Assembly: GCF_003259505.1 (NCBI RefSeq)
Contig: NZ_QLLK01000002.1
Span: forward strand, 133,387-197,386
Direction of reading: 5' to 3'
Length of the DNA: 64,000 nucleotides
Source: Algoriphagus yeomjeoni
GTDB lineage: Bacteria; Bacteroidota; Bacteroidia; Cytophagales; Cyclobacteriaceae
The position numbers and the translations under genes were made by a program. Position 1 is the first letter of the stretch, and every line of letters begins with the position of its first letter. Shown piece by piece: positions 25,424-33,795 of this stretch. Below the pieces are notes generated by a model. The model searched no databases, was not told where the DNA came from, and was given only the letters and a program-made list of their open reading frames with translations.

Positions 25424-25987
25424 TTAATCCTCAATATCCTCTTCTTCAGATTGGAAAGCATACATCGTGTCATCCAACTCCAAGGTATCGTCATTAAACT
25501 CCTTAATAAAATTTGAAATCACCTTCTCATTGATATGCTCAATATTCAAAGCTCCATCAAGCCCAATCCCATAATCATGATGGGTATCTATATCTACAAA
25601 TTCCTGAACTTTCACACTCTCATCCTCCTCTATTTCCATTATTATCTCCGTGATAAACCAGCCGATCTCCTCTTCTTCGCTCGTTAATGGTTTCAAATTT
25701 CCATTTTCATCCTCTTCATAGGATATTCCTTTGAAATTCGGGAATTTTTGAGCGGCTTTATGCTCTGCTAATTCATACACTTCGCTTGCGTGGTGCAGTC
25801 TTAACGTATACAAAGCAGCATCATAAATCACTTCTTTACCTTGATACATTCCTATGAAATAGAAATTGACAAATTCATCAGAATTTTCTTCGTCGGGAAT
25901 AATTTTAAACGTTTTATCGAGCTTCCCCAGCTCTTCCTTCAACTCTGCTATTCGAGTAGGATCAAAACCTGGATTTGATATTGACAT
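25424..25987 (-). CDS. Conserved-looking acidic hypothetical protein
   Basis: The 187-residue protein has no signal peptide or membrane segment, so it is cytosolic. It is strongly acidic, with Glu/Asp clusters at the end of the middle part (TSEEEEIGW, MEIEEDESV) and at the C-terminus (FQSEEEDIED). Predicted alpha/beta pattern with FYFIGMYQGKEVIYDAALYTLRLHHASEVYELAEHKA in the first half, cited only in part here by its central VIYDAALYTLRLHH. I do not recognise a family. It is the gene upstream of the HDAC-like hydrolase but is separated from it by a terminator. Confidence 0.75.
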   Translation of the reverse strand: MSISNPGFDPTRIAELKEELGKLDKTFKIIPDEENSDEFVNFYFIGMYQGKEVIYDAALYTLRLHHASEVYELAEHKAAQKFPNFKGISYEEDENGNLKPLTSEEEEIGWFITEIIMEIEEDESVKVQEFVDIDTHHDYGIGLDGALNIEHINEKVISNFIKEFNDDTLELDDTMYAFQSEEEDIED

Positions 25988-26337
25988 GGGGCAATTATTT
26001 AAAGAATATAAAATGTTAAGTGATTAGAAATTCAATAGTAATAAAGGAAATAGTAATATAATACCAAAATCTAATCGAATTTTACCAATTGAACAAAGCC
26101 TTAACCCAAATTGAGTTTTTAAGCCGTTGCAAATTTGAAAATGAGTAAGTTTTATTTTTGAATCTTAGGAGTTAGAATGATAATTACCAAATTCTACCTT
26201 TTCCAATTGTGGTCACTCACCTAACAAAAGATGAGCTAAAAGAGTTAAGCTGATATCAAATAATTTTTATTTGATCAAAAACTTCACCTAAACATAATTA
26301 TTAATCATTGGTAATCAAATATTTATAATATTTTGGT
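25988..26337. other. Gene-free 350-base stretch
   Basis: Very AT-rich. It must contain the promoter of the minus-strand hypothetical gene ending at 25424 and the 3' end of the minus-strand holin-like gene. I see no ORF, repeat or convincing hairpin. Confidence 0.5.
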
Positions 26338-26703
26338 TTAATCCGCAGCATTCAAATTATTTCCAAAGAGTGCATTGATAATACATAGTACGATGGCAAA
26401 TAAAATTGCCCACCAAAAACTATCAACTTGAAATCCCGGAATAATTCGATCAGCAAGCATGATCATCAATGCATTGATTACCAGTAAAAATAAGCCTAAA
26501 GTCACTATCGTTATGGGAAAAGTCAAAACAACCAATAGTGGTTTAAGCGTAACATTGATTAAAATAATGACAGCAGCTAAAATAAACCCGGTAATAAACG
26601 TGTCAATGTGAATACCAGACAAAAAGAATTCTGCGATTAGAACAGAAATGCCTCCCAAAAGGATTTTAACTAAAAAATTCAAAGGTTTATTTTTGTTTTC
26701 CAT
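26338..26703 (-). CDS. Phage-holin-family (PF04020-like) membrane protein
   Basis: The 121-residue protein is almost entirely hydrophobic, with four predicted membrane helices (around 10-26, 33-50, 57-80 and 95-112). The NVTLKPLLVVLTFPITIVTLGLF-type centre, here read as TLKPLLVVLTFPITIVTLG, is characteristic of the YvlD/holin-4 family. Members are ordinary bacterial membrane proteins of unknown function; no phage genes surround it. It is transcribed alone. Confidence 0.88.
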   Translation of the reverse strand: MENKNKPLNFLVKILLGGISVLIAEFFLSGIHIDTFITGFILAAVIILINVTLKPLLVVLTFPITIVTLGLFLLVINALMIMLADRIIPGFQVDSFWWAILFAIVLCIINALFGNNLNAAD

Positions 26704-26811
26704 AGGACTAAAATTACAGATTTACCTTAATAATCCTTAAATCCTGATAAATATCATCTACCTAATTGGAATGGATTAGGATCAGAATTCGTTCTCTGAA
26801 TCACGAAACAT

Positions 26812-26819
26812 TATATTTG
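26812..26819 (+). promoter_or_regulatory. Bacteroidota -7 box before the desaturase
   Basis: TATATTTG matches TAnnTTTG. It lies 27 bases upstream of the proposed GTG start, a distance that supports that start. No clear -33 TTG was found. Confidence 0.6.
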
Positions 26820-26845
26820 CAGCTTTAACATAAAACCTAGACCGA

Positions 26846-27595
26846 GTGATAATCATCATTTTCTTTCTTCTGCATTGGTATTTCTCCTTGTTTTGCCAAA
26901 GCTTCTTCTTGCACCGTTACGCCGCCCATCAGATGTTCTATATGAATAAGTATTGGGAGAAATTCTTTTACTTCTTTACTTGGATGTGGCAAGGCAGTTC
27001 TTATCTATCACCAAGAGCCTATGCGATTCTTCATAGAATGCATCACGCCTACAGTGATACTCCGAAAGATCCGCATAGCCCACATCACACAGAGAACTTG
27101 TTCACAATGATGTGGAAGACTAAAAATATTTATAACGAATATTTTTCTTTCCGATTAAAGCCTGAAGAGCGGTTTTCAAAGGATATTCCTGATTGGAACA
27201 AGTTTGATAAATTTGCTGATACGATGCTGGTAAGAGTCGGCTGGGGCTTATTATATGTGACAATTTATGTTCTTTGCATCTCAGTTTTCGATTTGCCTGG
27301 CACGCATTGGTGGATGTATTTCCTTCTTCCTATCCATTTTTTAATGGGTCCAGTGCATGGAGCTATTGTCAATTGGAGTGGTCATAAATATGGCTATTCA
27401 AATTTTGACAATAATGATCATTCAAAAAATAGTTTGCTACTCGACGTGTTGATGCTTGGGGAATTATTCCAAAACAACCATCACAAACTTCCAAACCGTC
27501 CAAATTTTGCTGTGAAATGGTATGAGTTTGATCCAACCTATCCTATCGTCAAATTGCTTCACCTAACTAGGATAATAAAATTAAGAACTGTATAA
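26846..27595 (+). CDS. Membrane fatty-acid desaturase
   Basis: The 249-residue protein is an acyl desaturase of the di-iron membrane superfamily. Histidine boxes are HRYAAH (23-28), HRMHH (63-67) and QNNHHK (209-214). The last has Gln where the classic box has His. Hydrophobic segments lie at 1-18, 38-52 and 132-170. The start is GTG at 26846: the in-frame stop TAA at 26831 excludes anything longer and no ATG precedes the first His box at a plausible distance. It introduces a double bond into acyl chains, probably for membrane fluidity. A perfect palindromic terminator follows. Confidence 0.9.
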   Translation: MIIIIFFLLHWYFSLFCQSFFLHRYAAHQMFYMNKYWEKFFYFFTWMWQGSSYLSPRAYAILHRMHHAYSDTPKDPHSPHHTENLFTMMWKTKNIYNEYFSFRLKPEERFSKDIPDWNKFDKFADTMLVRVGWGLLYVTIYVLCISVFDLPGTHWWMYFLLPIHFLMGPVHGAIVNWSGHKYGYSNFDNNDHSKNSLLLDVLMLGELFQNNHHKLPNRPNFAVKWYEFDPTYPIVKLLHLTRIIKLRTV

Positions 27596-27598
27596 GTT

Positions 27599-27626
27599 AA
27601 AATGACCTCAATTGAGGTCATTTTTT
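27599..27626 (+). terminator. Palindromic terminator after the desaturase
   Basis: A perfect 26-base palindrome (27599-27624, 13-bp arms, core CCTCAATTGAGG) ends in a T-tract. Confidence 0.88.
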
Positions 27627-27759
27627 GTTGAAATCTGTAGTTCAAAATGCAAACCATTTTTCTAGTTTGTTAAAAAATATTAAAAGTAAAGGTGGTTTTT
27701 TTTGCAATTGTGAAACTAAACGAATAATTTTCTTTTAATTAAAACTTAACGCCTTATTT

Positions 27760-28089
27760 ATGAAACCATTAACAAGAGCCGAAGAGGAGATCATGCAGAT
27801 CCTCTGGCAAATCGAACGAGGGTTCGTCAAAGACATCCTTGCACCCATGACCGAGCCCAAGCCTGCATACAACACTGTTTCTACCATTGTTAGGATATTA
27901 GAACGCAAAGGGTTTGTAAGTCACAAGTCCTACGGTAAGAGTCATGAATACTTTCCAATAGTATCGAAAGACGAATATCGTTCTTTCATCATCAAAAAAA
28001 TGTTGGATGGTTATTTCGAAAATTCTTTCGGAAAGCTAACTGATTTCTTCAAGAATGACGAAACATTGAACACAAAGTCATATCAATAA
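27760..28089 (+). CDS. BlaI/MecI/CopY-family transcriptional regulator, orphan
   Basis: The 109-residue protein is a winged-helix repressor: MKPLTRAEEEIMQILWQIERG at the start (quoted from residue 1, family hallmark LT-x-AE-x-x-IM), then the recognition region PAYNTVSTIVRILERKGFV and wing KSYGKSHEYFPIVS. The C-terminal dimerisation helix is short and ends TKSYQ. Homologues usually sit beside a BlaR1-type membrane protease; here the next gene is an unrelated S41 protease on the other strand. Its target and inducer are therefore unknown. Confidence 0.9.
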   Translation: MKPLTRAEEEIMQILWQIERGFVKDILAPMTEPKPAYNTVSTIVRILERKGFVSHKSYGKSHEYFPIVSKDEYRSFIIKKMLDGYFENSFGKLTDFFKNDETLNTKSYQ

Positions 28090-28112
28090 GCACTATTGAT
28101 AAAAAGCAAATG

Positions 28113-28145
28113 AAAAAAACCTGGTATTGCTACCAGGTTTTTTTT
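28113..28145. terminator. Bidirectional terminator
   Basis: A 14-bp stem (28113-28126 with 28131-28144, loop TTGC; core ACCTGGTA/TACCAGGT) flanked by A's and T's. It ends both the BlaI-like gene and the convergent tricorn-like gene. Confidence 0.92.
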
Positions 28146-28158
28146 GTCGCTAAAGAAT

Positions 28159-31100
28159 TCAATTTACTTCTTTAAGCAATTCTTCAATTGCTTTTTCAAG
28201 CTGTTGATCTATGCCTTGGTCGATTTTTCCTGGCATATTTTTTACTACAAACTCCGGCCTAGTTTCATTATTCTCCAGCCATTCTCCGGCTTTATTTTTA
28301 GCAGAAATTGGCACTACTCCCCATCGAGATCCATCTGGCAATCCTTCCCAGCCTGCAAATGAACAGGTACCCGGCGTAGGCATTCCTACCGTCTTACCAA
28401 TATTCAAATCAGTATATCCGCAAGCAAAACAATGTCCGTCCGAATAATTGGCTTCATTGAACATCGCAAGTGTAGGCTTAGTCCAGCGAGCAGTAGGCTC
28501 ATATCCCACCGACCTAGTTTCGGTAGCATAGGTTAAAAACTTTTCCCCAGTAAAGAACATGGCTAAATCAGCTACCAAATCTCCACCACCATTAAATCTA
28601 GTATCTACAACTACAGCTTCGCGATTGTGGTATTTGCCCATCATCTCTTCATATACATTTCGGTAAGGGCCATCACTCATCCCCGGAATATGCACATAGC
28701 CAAGTTTACCGCCTGACAAGCTATCCACCTCAGCCTGATTCATTTTCACCCAACGCTTATAAAGCAATTGATTTTCTGCCCTAAGAGAAATAGGCTTGAT
28801 AGTTAGTTGTTTTCTTTCATTGGTTTCAGGATTGAAAAGTTCAATCAGCGTAAACGTATCAGACTTTCTATTGAGAAACTTAGCAAGGTCATTTTCAGCA
28901 GTTAAGGCAATTCCATCAATTTTCTCGATGATCATCCCTTTTTTGATATCCAAATCAGCTTTATCCAACGGACCTCCTGCAATCACTTCAGTAATTTTGA
29001 TACCATCCCCTTCAAAACCATAATCCCAAAATATGCCTAGCGCTGCAGTAGCATCCGCCATTTCCACTGTTCTGGAATACCTTGAACCTGCATGTGATAC
29101 ATTCAGTTCTCCAATCATTTCGGAAATCATTTCAGCAAATTCGTAGCTATTGCCTATAGATGGTAGATATTTTTCATAGTTCACTTTGGATTCCTCCCAG
29201 TCAATTCCGTGCATGGTTGGTGTATAAAAAATCCCTTTAGTACGAAGCCAAATGTGCTCAAACATATAAGCCATTTCCGCTTCCTTATCATAGGTCATTT
29301 CACCAGAAATCTTGATTGACTCCCTTTTCATTCCTTCAGGATTGATCTTAGAGATACTACCATTACTAAGTAAATACAAGTATTTCTGATCTTTATCCCA
29401 GGTCAAACTTGCAGAACTGGCATCCAAGGATATTTCCTGCTTAGTTTCTTTTGTCCTAAGGTTAGTACTCCATAGATTCATACCTTTTTCGAATGCTGCC
29501 AAATAATAGAGTTTCTCACCATCTTTAGACAAAAGAGCATCTCCCAAAGAAGAGGAATGGATGGTAAGTCTAGCCTTTCTATCATCAAAACCATCCCAAT
29601 CAAATTTCAAGTTTTCAACTTTCTTAGCCTTTTCTCCCTCCTTTTCATCTTTCGGTTTATCGGTCTTCTCATCCTTTTTATTGGCTTTTTCGATCTCTTT
29701 CATCAAATCAAAATCTTCTTTAGATAGTGTGAATTTTTCCCATGCCATTTTATCAAAGAAGAGCGTGTAAACATCATTTTGACTTTGACCACTAGTTGCA
29801 TAACTTTTCAGACCGTCACGGTTTGAAAACCAAAGCATCTGTTTACCATCATTCACCCATTTTGCTTCGCTATCTCCAAATCCGCTGTTGGTAAGATTTT
29901 TCATTTTCTCTTTGCCGGAAGCATCGAGCAGAACCACCTCAGAATTAACCATGGTAGGTCTATACGTAGCTAAAAGCCACTTGCTGTCTGGACTCCAAGT
30001 AAAATATTGATCACCATCTCTCATGTGAAATAGCTCATCGGGAGTCAGTAGAGTCACTGTCTCTTTAGTATCGAGATCAAAAACTTTAAGAGTTCTTCTA
30101 TCTTCGACAAAAGCTAGTTTTTTACCATCAGGAGAAAGTTTTGGCAAATACGCCTCGCCTTCTATATTTAATAGTTCCATCTCTTGTAATAAAGTAGAAG
30201 CAAAGAAAAATGGCTCTTCTGACCTCATTTTGGTACTTTTAAACATCTGCCATTTTCCTTCACGCTCGCTGGCATAAACCAATGATTTCCCATCTGGAGC
30301 AAATTCCACGAATCTCTCTTGCTCAGGTGTATTTGTGATTCGTTTGGTCAAAGAACCATCCACAGAGGTTACAAAAACCTCTCCTCTGGCTACAAAAGCT
30401 ATTTCTTTACCATCAGGGGAAATTGACATTTCCCGGACTCCACCATTTATAGCGATGTAATTATCGGAATTAGAAATTGCCTGAGTTTGGATGGAAACGG
30501 CAACTTTCTTTGGAGTTTCACCTTTGCGCAGCGTATAGAGCTCACCATCGTATCCAAAACTCATCAACCCATCATCTGAAATACTGAGAAAGCGAACAGG
30601 AAAAGTCTTAAGAGTTGTGAGTGCTTCAGTTTGAGCAGGATTGGAAGCATTCATAGAAAAAACATTGAAGCTCCCATTTGTCTCGCTTAGATAATAAATC
30701 TCTGATTCGTCAGGAGAAAAAACTGGGTTTCTATCCTCTCCATAAAAAGTAGTGAGCATTTTATGGGTATTGGTTTTGGCATCATACATCCATACATCCC
30801 GTGCAATTCCAGATTGATGATGCTTTCTCCATTCATTTTCTCCGCCTTTTTTATCATGGTAAAGCATTTTGCTCCCATCCTTACTTACAGACACGTATTC
30901 TGCAGGAATTGTAAATACCTGATCGACTCTACCACCATTTTTTGGCACTGAATATAGCTCTGGCTGCGATCCTGTAGGATATTGTCTGTGTTCTGCAATA
31001 TCCATTCGCTGACTTCCAAAAATCACAGATTGATCATCTGCCGAGAATTCAAAAGGTTGTTCATCATTGGAATGGTATGTAAGCCTAGTGGCCGGACCAC

Positions 31101-31398
31101 CTTCGGGGCTCATCGCAAATATGTCAAAGTTGCCATAGCGATCTGAAGCGAAAGCCAAGGTTTTTCCATCTCTACTCCACACCGCTTGATAATCGTGAGC
31201 CTCATGAAAAGTAATCTGTCTTGCTGCCCCTCCAGCGCTAGGAACTACGTACAAGTCCCCTTTGAACGTAAATGCAATTTGGCTACCATCCGGAGAAATA
31301 GCTGGATATCGCATCCATTGGGGTGAATTCTGAGCCAAAATGGAGTGGCCAAATAAGCAACTCAAAAGAATTGCAAAAATCTTAAGTCTAGTAGTCAT
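28159..31398 (-). CDS. Tricorn-like S41 protease (PD40 propellers, PDZ, S41)
   Basis: The 1079-residue exported protein (signal peptide to about residue 22, SILAQ) has two beta-propellers of PD40 repeats (residues ~25-330 and ~330-680; e.g. PAISPDGSQIAFTFKGDLYV), a C1-like helical linker with a Lys/Glu-rich insert near 570-600, a PDZ domain (~800-850) and a C-terminal S41 protease domain. The nucleophile is probably Ser986 (NYSDGHCF), aligned with the GSD of tricorn. This is close to archaeal tricorn and to Bacteroidota periplasmic homologues that cleave oligopeptides. It is a lone gene ending at a bidirectional terminator. Confidence 0.93.
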   Translation of the reverse strand: MTTRLKIFAILLSCLFGHSILAQNSPQWMRYPAISPDGSQIAFTFKGDLYVVPSAGGAARQITFHEAHDYQAVWSRDGKTLAFASDRYGNFDIFAMSPEGGPATRLTYHSNDEQPFEFSADDQSVIFGSQRMDIAEHRQYPTGSQPELYSVPKNGGRVDQVFTIPAEYVSVSKDGSKMLYHDKKGGENEWRKHHQSGIARDVWMYDAKTNTHKMLTTFYGEDRNPVFSPDESEIYYLSETNGSFNVFSMNASNPAQTEALTTLKTFPVRFLSISDDGLMSFGYDGELYTLRKGETPKKVAVSIQTQAISNSDNYIAINGGVREMSISPDGKEIAFVARGEVFVTSVDGSLTKRITNTPEQERFVEFAPDGKSLVYASEREGKWQMFKSTKMRSEEPFFFASTLLQEMELLNIEGEAYLPKLSPDGKKLAFVEDRRTLKVFDLDTKETVTLLTPDELFHMRDGDQYFTWSPDSKWLLATYRPTMVNSEVVLLDASGKEKMKNLTNSGFGDSEAKWVNDGKQMLWFSNRDGLKSYATSGQSQNDVYTLFFDKMAWEKFTLSKEDFDLMKEIEKANKKDEKTDKPKDEKEGEKAKKVENLKFDWDGFDDRKARLTIHSSSLGDALLSKDGEKLYYLAAFEKGMNLWSTNLRTKETKQEISLDASSASLTWDKDQKYLYLLSNGSISKINPEGMKRESIKISGEMTYDKEAEMAYMFEHIWLRTKGIFYTPTMHGIDWEESKVNYEKYLPSIGNSYEFAEMISEMIGELNVSHAGSRYSRTVEMADATAALGIFWDYGFEGDGIKITEVIAGGPLDKADLDIKKGMIIEKIDGIALTAENDLAKFLNRKSDTFTLIELFNPETNERKQLTIKPISLRAENQLLYKRWVKMNQAEVDSLSGGKLGYVHIPGMSDGPYRNVYEEMMGKYHNREAVVVDTRFNGGGDLVADLAMFFTGEKFLTYATETRSVGYEPTARWTKPTLAMFNEANYSDGHCFACGYTDLNIGKTVGMPTPGTCSFAGWEGLPDGSRWGVVPISAKNKAGEWLENNETRPEFVVKNMPGKIDQGIDQQLEKAIEELLKEVN

Positions 31399-31539
31399 AT
31401 GGTTGGGATTTGGCCATTAAAGTAATCAAAATCGCAAATTTTATTAGACGACATTTTTTGATCGGTACTTTTCCCAGCCTAAGCCATTAAAATACTTCAA
31501 AGGATTACAGGTTTACTTCATTCCTTAGGCTGACAGACC

Positions 31540-31547
31540 TATATTTG
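31540..31547 (+). promoter_or_regulatory. -7 box of the tyrS promoter
   Basis: TATATTTG fits TAnnTTTG, 24 bases before the tyrS ATG. The -33 region is T-rich (TTTAC near 31512), not a clean TTG. Confidence 0.6.
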
Positions 31548-31571
31548 CACCTCGAAAAATCAACTCATTAG

Positions 31572-32864
31572 ATGAATTCATTCATAGAAGAATTACGCTG
31601 GAGAGGCATGCTTCAGGACATGACTCCCGATATTGAAGACCACCTTACTAAAGGAATGACTTCTGCCTATCTAGGATTTGATCCGACGGCAGATTCTCTG
31701 CATATAGGTCATCTGGTCGGAGTGATGACTTTATTGCACTTCCAACGTGCTGGACATAAACCCTTTGCTTTGGTAGGTGGTGCAACGGGGATGATTGGTG
31801 ATCCTTCTTTTAAGTCTGCAGAACGTAATCTTTTAGACAAAGCCACGCTGGATCACAATATCTCTTGTATTCAGGATCAATTAGCCAAATTTCTTGATTT
31901 CGCTGGTACTACTTCAAACAAAGCCGAGCTCGTCAATAACTACGACTGGATGTCTAAGTTTAGCTTTTTGGACTTTATCAGAGATATCGGCAAGCATATT
32001 ACTGTCAATTATATGATGTCCAAAGACTCTGTAAAAAGACGTCTAGAGGATGGAAACGGCCTTTCTTTTACCGAATTCACCTATCAGCTGATTCAGGGAT
32101 ATGATTTTTATCATTTGTGGAAAAATGAAAATTGCTCCATTCAGCTGGGTGGGTCTGACCAATGGGGAAATATCGTCACGGGAACAGAATTGATCAGAAG
32201 AATGGGTGGAGGATCAGCCTATGCACTGACTGTTCCTTTGATCACCAAAGCTGACGGTACGAAGTTCGGTAAAACTGAAGGCGGTTCTGTTTGGCTAGAT
32301 CCAGAGAAAACTTCTCCTTATGCATTCTACCAGTTTTGGCTGAATGTATCCGATGCAGATGCTTCAAAATACATCAGGATTTTCACCATTTTGGATCAGG
32401 AAACAATCGAAAAACTAGAAGCTGAGCATGCGGAAGCTCCTCACCTTCGTGTATTACAGAAGGAGATCGCTAAGCAAATCACAACTATGGTTCATGGCGA
32501 ATCTGAATTAGAAATGGCTATTAAAGCTTCTGATATTCTTTTTGGTAAATCCTCAACTGAAGACCTCGCAGCCCTAAATGAACGTACTTTCTTGCAAGTG
32601 TTTGATGGTGTGCCACAAGTTCAGGTTAGTAAAGAGGAATATTCCGAATTAACTTCAATTTTAGACCTCTTTGGAGAAATTACTCAGGGAGTGGTGTTTG
32701 CTTCCAAAGGCGAGGCTCGAAAAATGATTCAGGGTGGCGGAGTAAGTATAAACAAAGAAAAATTGTCTGATCCGAATGCTTCCATAAACTTGACTCTTCT
32801 TCAAAAGAAATACCTTTTGGTACAAAAAGGAAAGAAAAATTACTACATCGTTGAAGTGAAGTAA
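31572..32864 (+). CDS. tyrS: Tyrosyl-tRNA synthetase
   Basis: TyrS charges tRNA-Tyr. It has 430 residues, the normal bacterial length. Class I signatures are HIGHL (44-48) and KFGKT (in [15 protein letters not shown]). The tyrosine-binding region QGYDFYHLW and GGSDQWGNI are intact. The C-terminal S4 RNA-binding domain is visible ([19 protein letters not shown]). It is preceded by a -7 box and followed by a terminator, so it is monocistronic. Confidence 0.98.
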   Translation: MNSFIEELRWRGMLQDMTPDIEDHLTKGMTSAYLGFDPTADSLHIGHLVGVMTLLHFQRAGHKPFALVGGATGMIGDPSFKSAERNLLDKATLDHNISCIQDQLAKFLDFAGTTSNKAELVNNYDWMSKFSFLDFIRDIGKHITVNYMMSKDSVKRRLEDGNGLSFTEFTYQLIQGYDFYHLWKNENCSIQLGGSDQWGNIVTGTELIRRMGGGSAYALTVPLITKADGTKFGKTEGGSVWLDPEKTSPYAFYQFWLNVSDADASKYIRIFTILDQETIEKLEAEHAEAPHLRVLQKEIAKQITTMVHGESELEMAIKASDILFGKSSTEDLAALNERTFLQVFDGVPQVQVSKEEYSELTSILDLFGEITQGVVFASKGEARKMIQGGGVSINKEKLSDPNASINLTLLQKKYLLVQKGKKNYYIVEVK

Positions 32865-32886
32865 GTCAATGATACTCACCACAGAA

Positions 32887-32918
32887 AAGGCCTTAGGATT
32901 ATCCTAAAGCCTTTTTTT
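32887..32918 (+). terminator. Terminator after tyrS
   Basis: A hairpin with arms at 32887-32898 and 32902-32913 (one mismatch) and seven T's. Confidence 0.85.
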
Positions 32919-33011
32919 ATGAGATTTTTCTAAAATATAAAGATACAAAACCCAGTTTTTGACCCAAGTTTAATATCTTTGAATTCGATTTTTAGAAAAT
33001 GAATATACCCC

Positions 33012-33707
33012 ATGGCAGGAGAGAAAAATAAAGAAAAACTCATTTTAGATTCAGCAGTTTCGCTTTTCACTTCCAAAGGCTATTTGGCTACTCGAATGGA
33101 AGATGTAGCAAAGACCGCAGGAATCAGTAAAGGCCTCACCTACTTCTATTACAAGAACAAAGAGGATCTTTTCATGGCCCTGACCAAAAAAGCCTTCGAC
33201 CAATTTAAAGATGAATTCCGGGATGTTTACCGATCCAAAGGCAAGTCTGGCTTAGAAATGCTAAGTGATCTTTTGGTGAAAATCGTTGTTTTTGCGAAAT
33301 CCAATCAAGTCTATTACGATGCCATATTGAATTTCTTGGATCTGTTGAAAAAGTACAATAATCCAGAAACGAGAAAATTGATAGACCCAAAAACACTGGA
33401 ATCCACTCACTTTCAAAAGCTTTTGGAAATTCATCATGAGCCAGCCAAAATCGGAATCATGATGGTGAGCCAAGGAATAAAAGATGGAAGTATTCGAGCG
33501 GAACTTCAGCCAGAAATCACCTTCTACACCGTTTGGAGTATGATTATTGGCTATGAAAAAATGCTTGGTCCAATAGAATACGAAGGTAAAGATCTCAAAA
33601 TTCACTCAGAAAATTGGGAACCTGGGTTTTTGCGATTAATGCAGGAAATGCTGAAAGGCACTATTCAGGCAACTAAGAAAACTACCGTACAGACAAGTCT
33701 ATTTTAA
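33012..33707 (+). CDS. TetR/AcrR-family transcriptional regulator
   Basis: The 231-residue protein has a TetR-type helix-turn-helix in residues ~8-55 (ILDSAVSLFTSKGYLATRM, then VAKTAGISKGLTYFYYKNKEDLF) and a helical ligand-binding domain. The family represses efflux, lipid or catabolic genes. The neighbours are tyrS and a convergent POT transporter, neither an obvious target. The 3' end abuts a long palindromic terminator. Ligand unknown. Confidence 0.93.
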   Translation: MAGEKNKEKLILDSAVSLFTSKGYLATRMEDVAKTAGISKGLTYFYYKNKEDLFMALTKKAFDQFKDEFRDVYRSKGKSGLEMLSDLLVKIVVFAKSNQVYYDAILNFLDLLKKYNNPETRKLIDPKTLESTHFQKLLEIHHEPAKIGIMMVSQGIKDGSIRAELQPEITFYTVWSMIIGYEKMLGPIEYEGKDLKIHSENWEPGFLRLMQEMLKGTIQATKKTTVQTSLF

Positions 33708-33730
33708 TAAGTCTATTCAGCAGTAAGTAA

Positions 33731-33772
33731 AAATCAAAAGAGGCAATCGAATTCGATTGCCTCTTTTGATTT
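33731..33772. terminator. 42-base perfect palindrome, bidirectional terminator
   Basis: The sequence 33731-33772 is a perfect inverted repeat with 21-bp arms centred on GAA|TTC. It lies between the convergent TetR and POT genes, with A-rich and T-rich ends, so it should end both transcripts. Confidence 0.9.
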
Positions 33773-33795
33773 AAAATTAAACTTGTAGCGCTTGC

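Noticed and set aside
26338..26703. Phage remnant suggested by the holin-family name
   Set aside because: No other phage genes, integrase or att-like repeats nearby; the family occurs in ordinary bacterial membranes.
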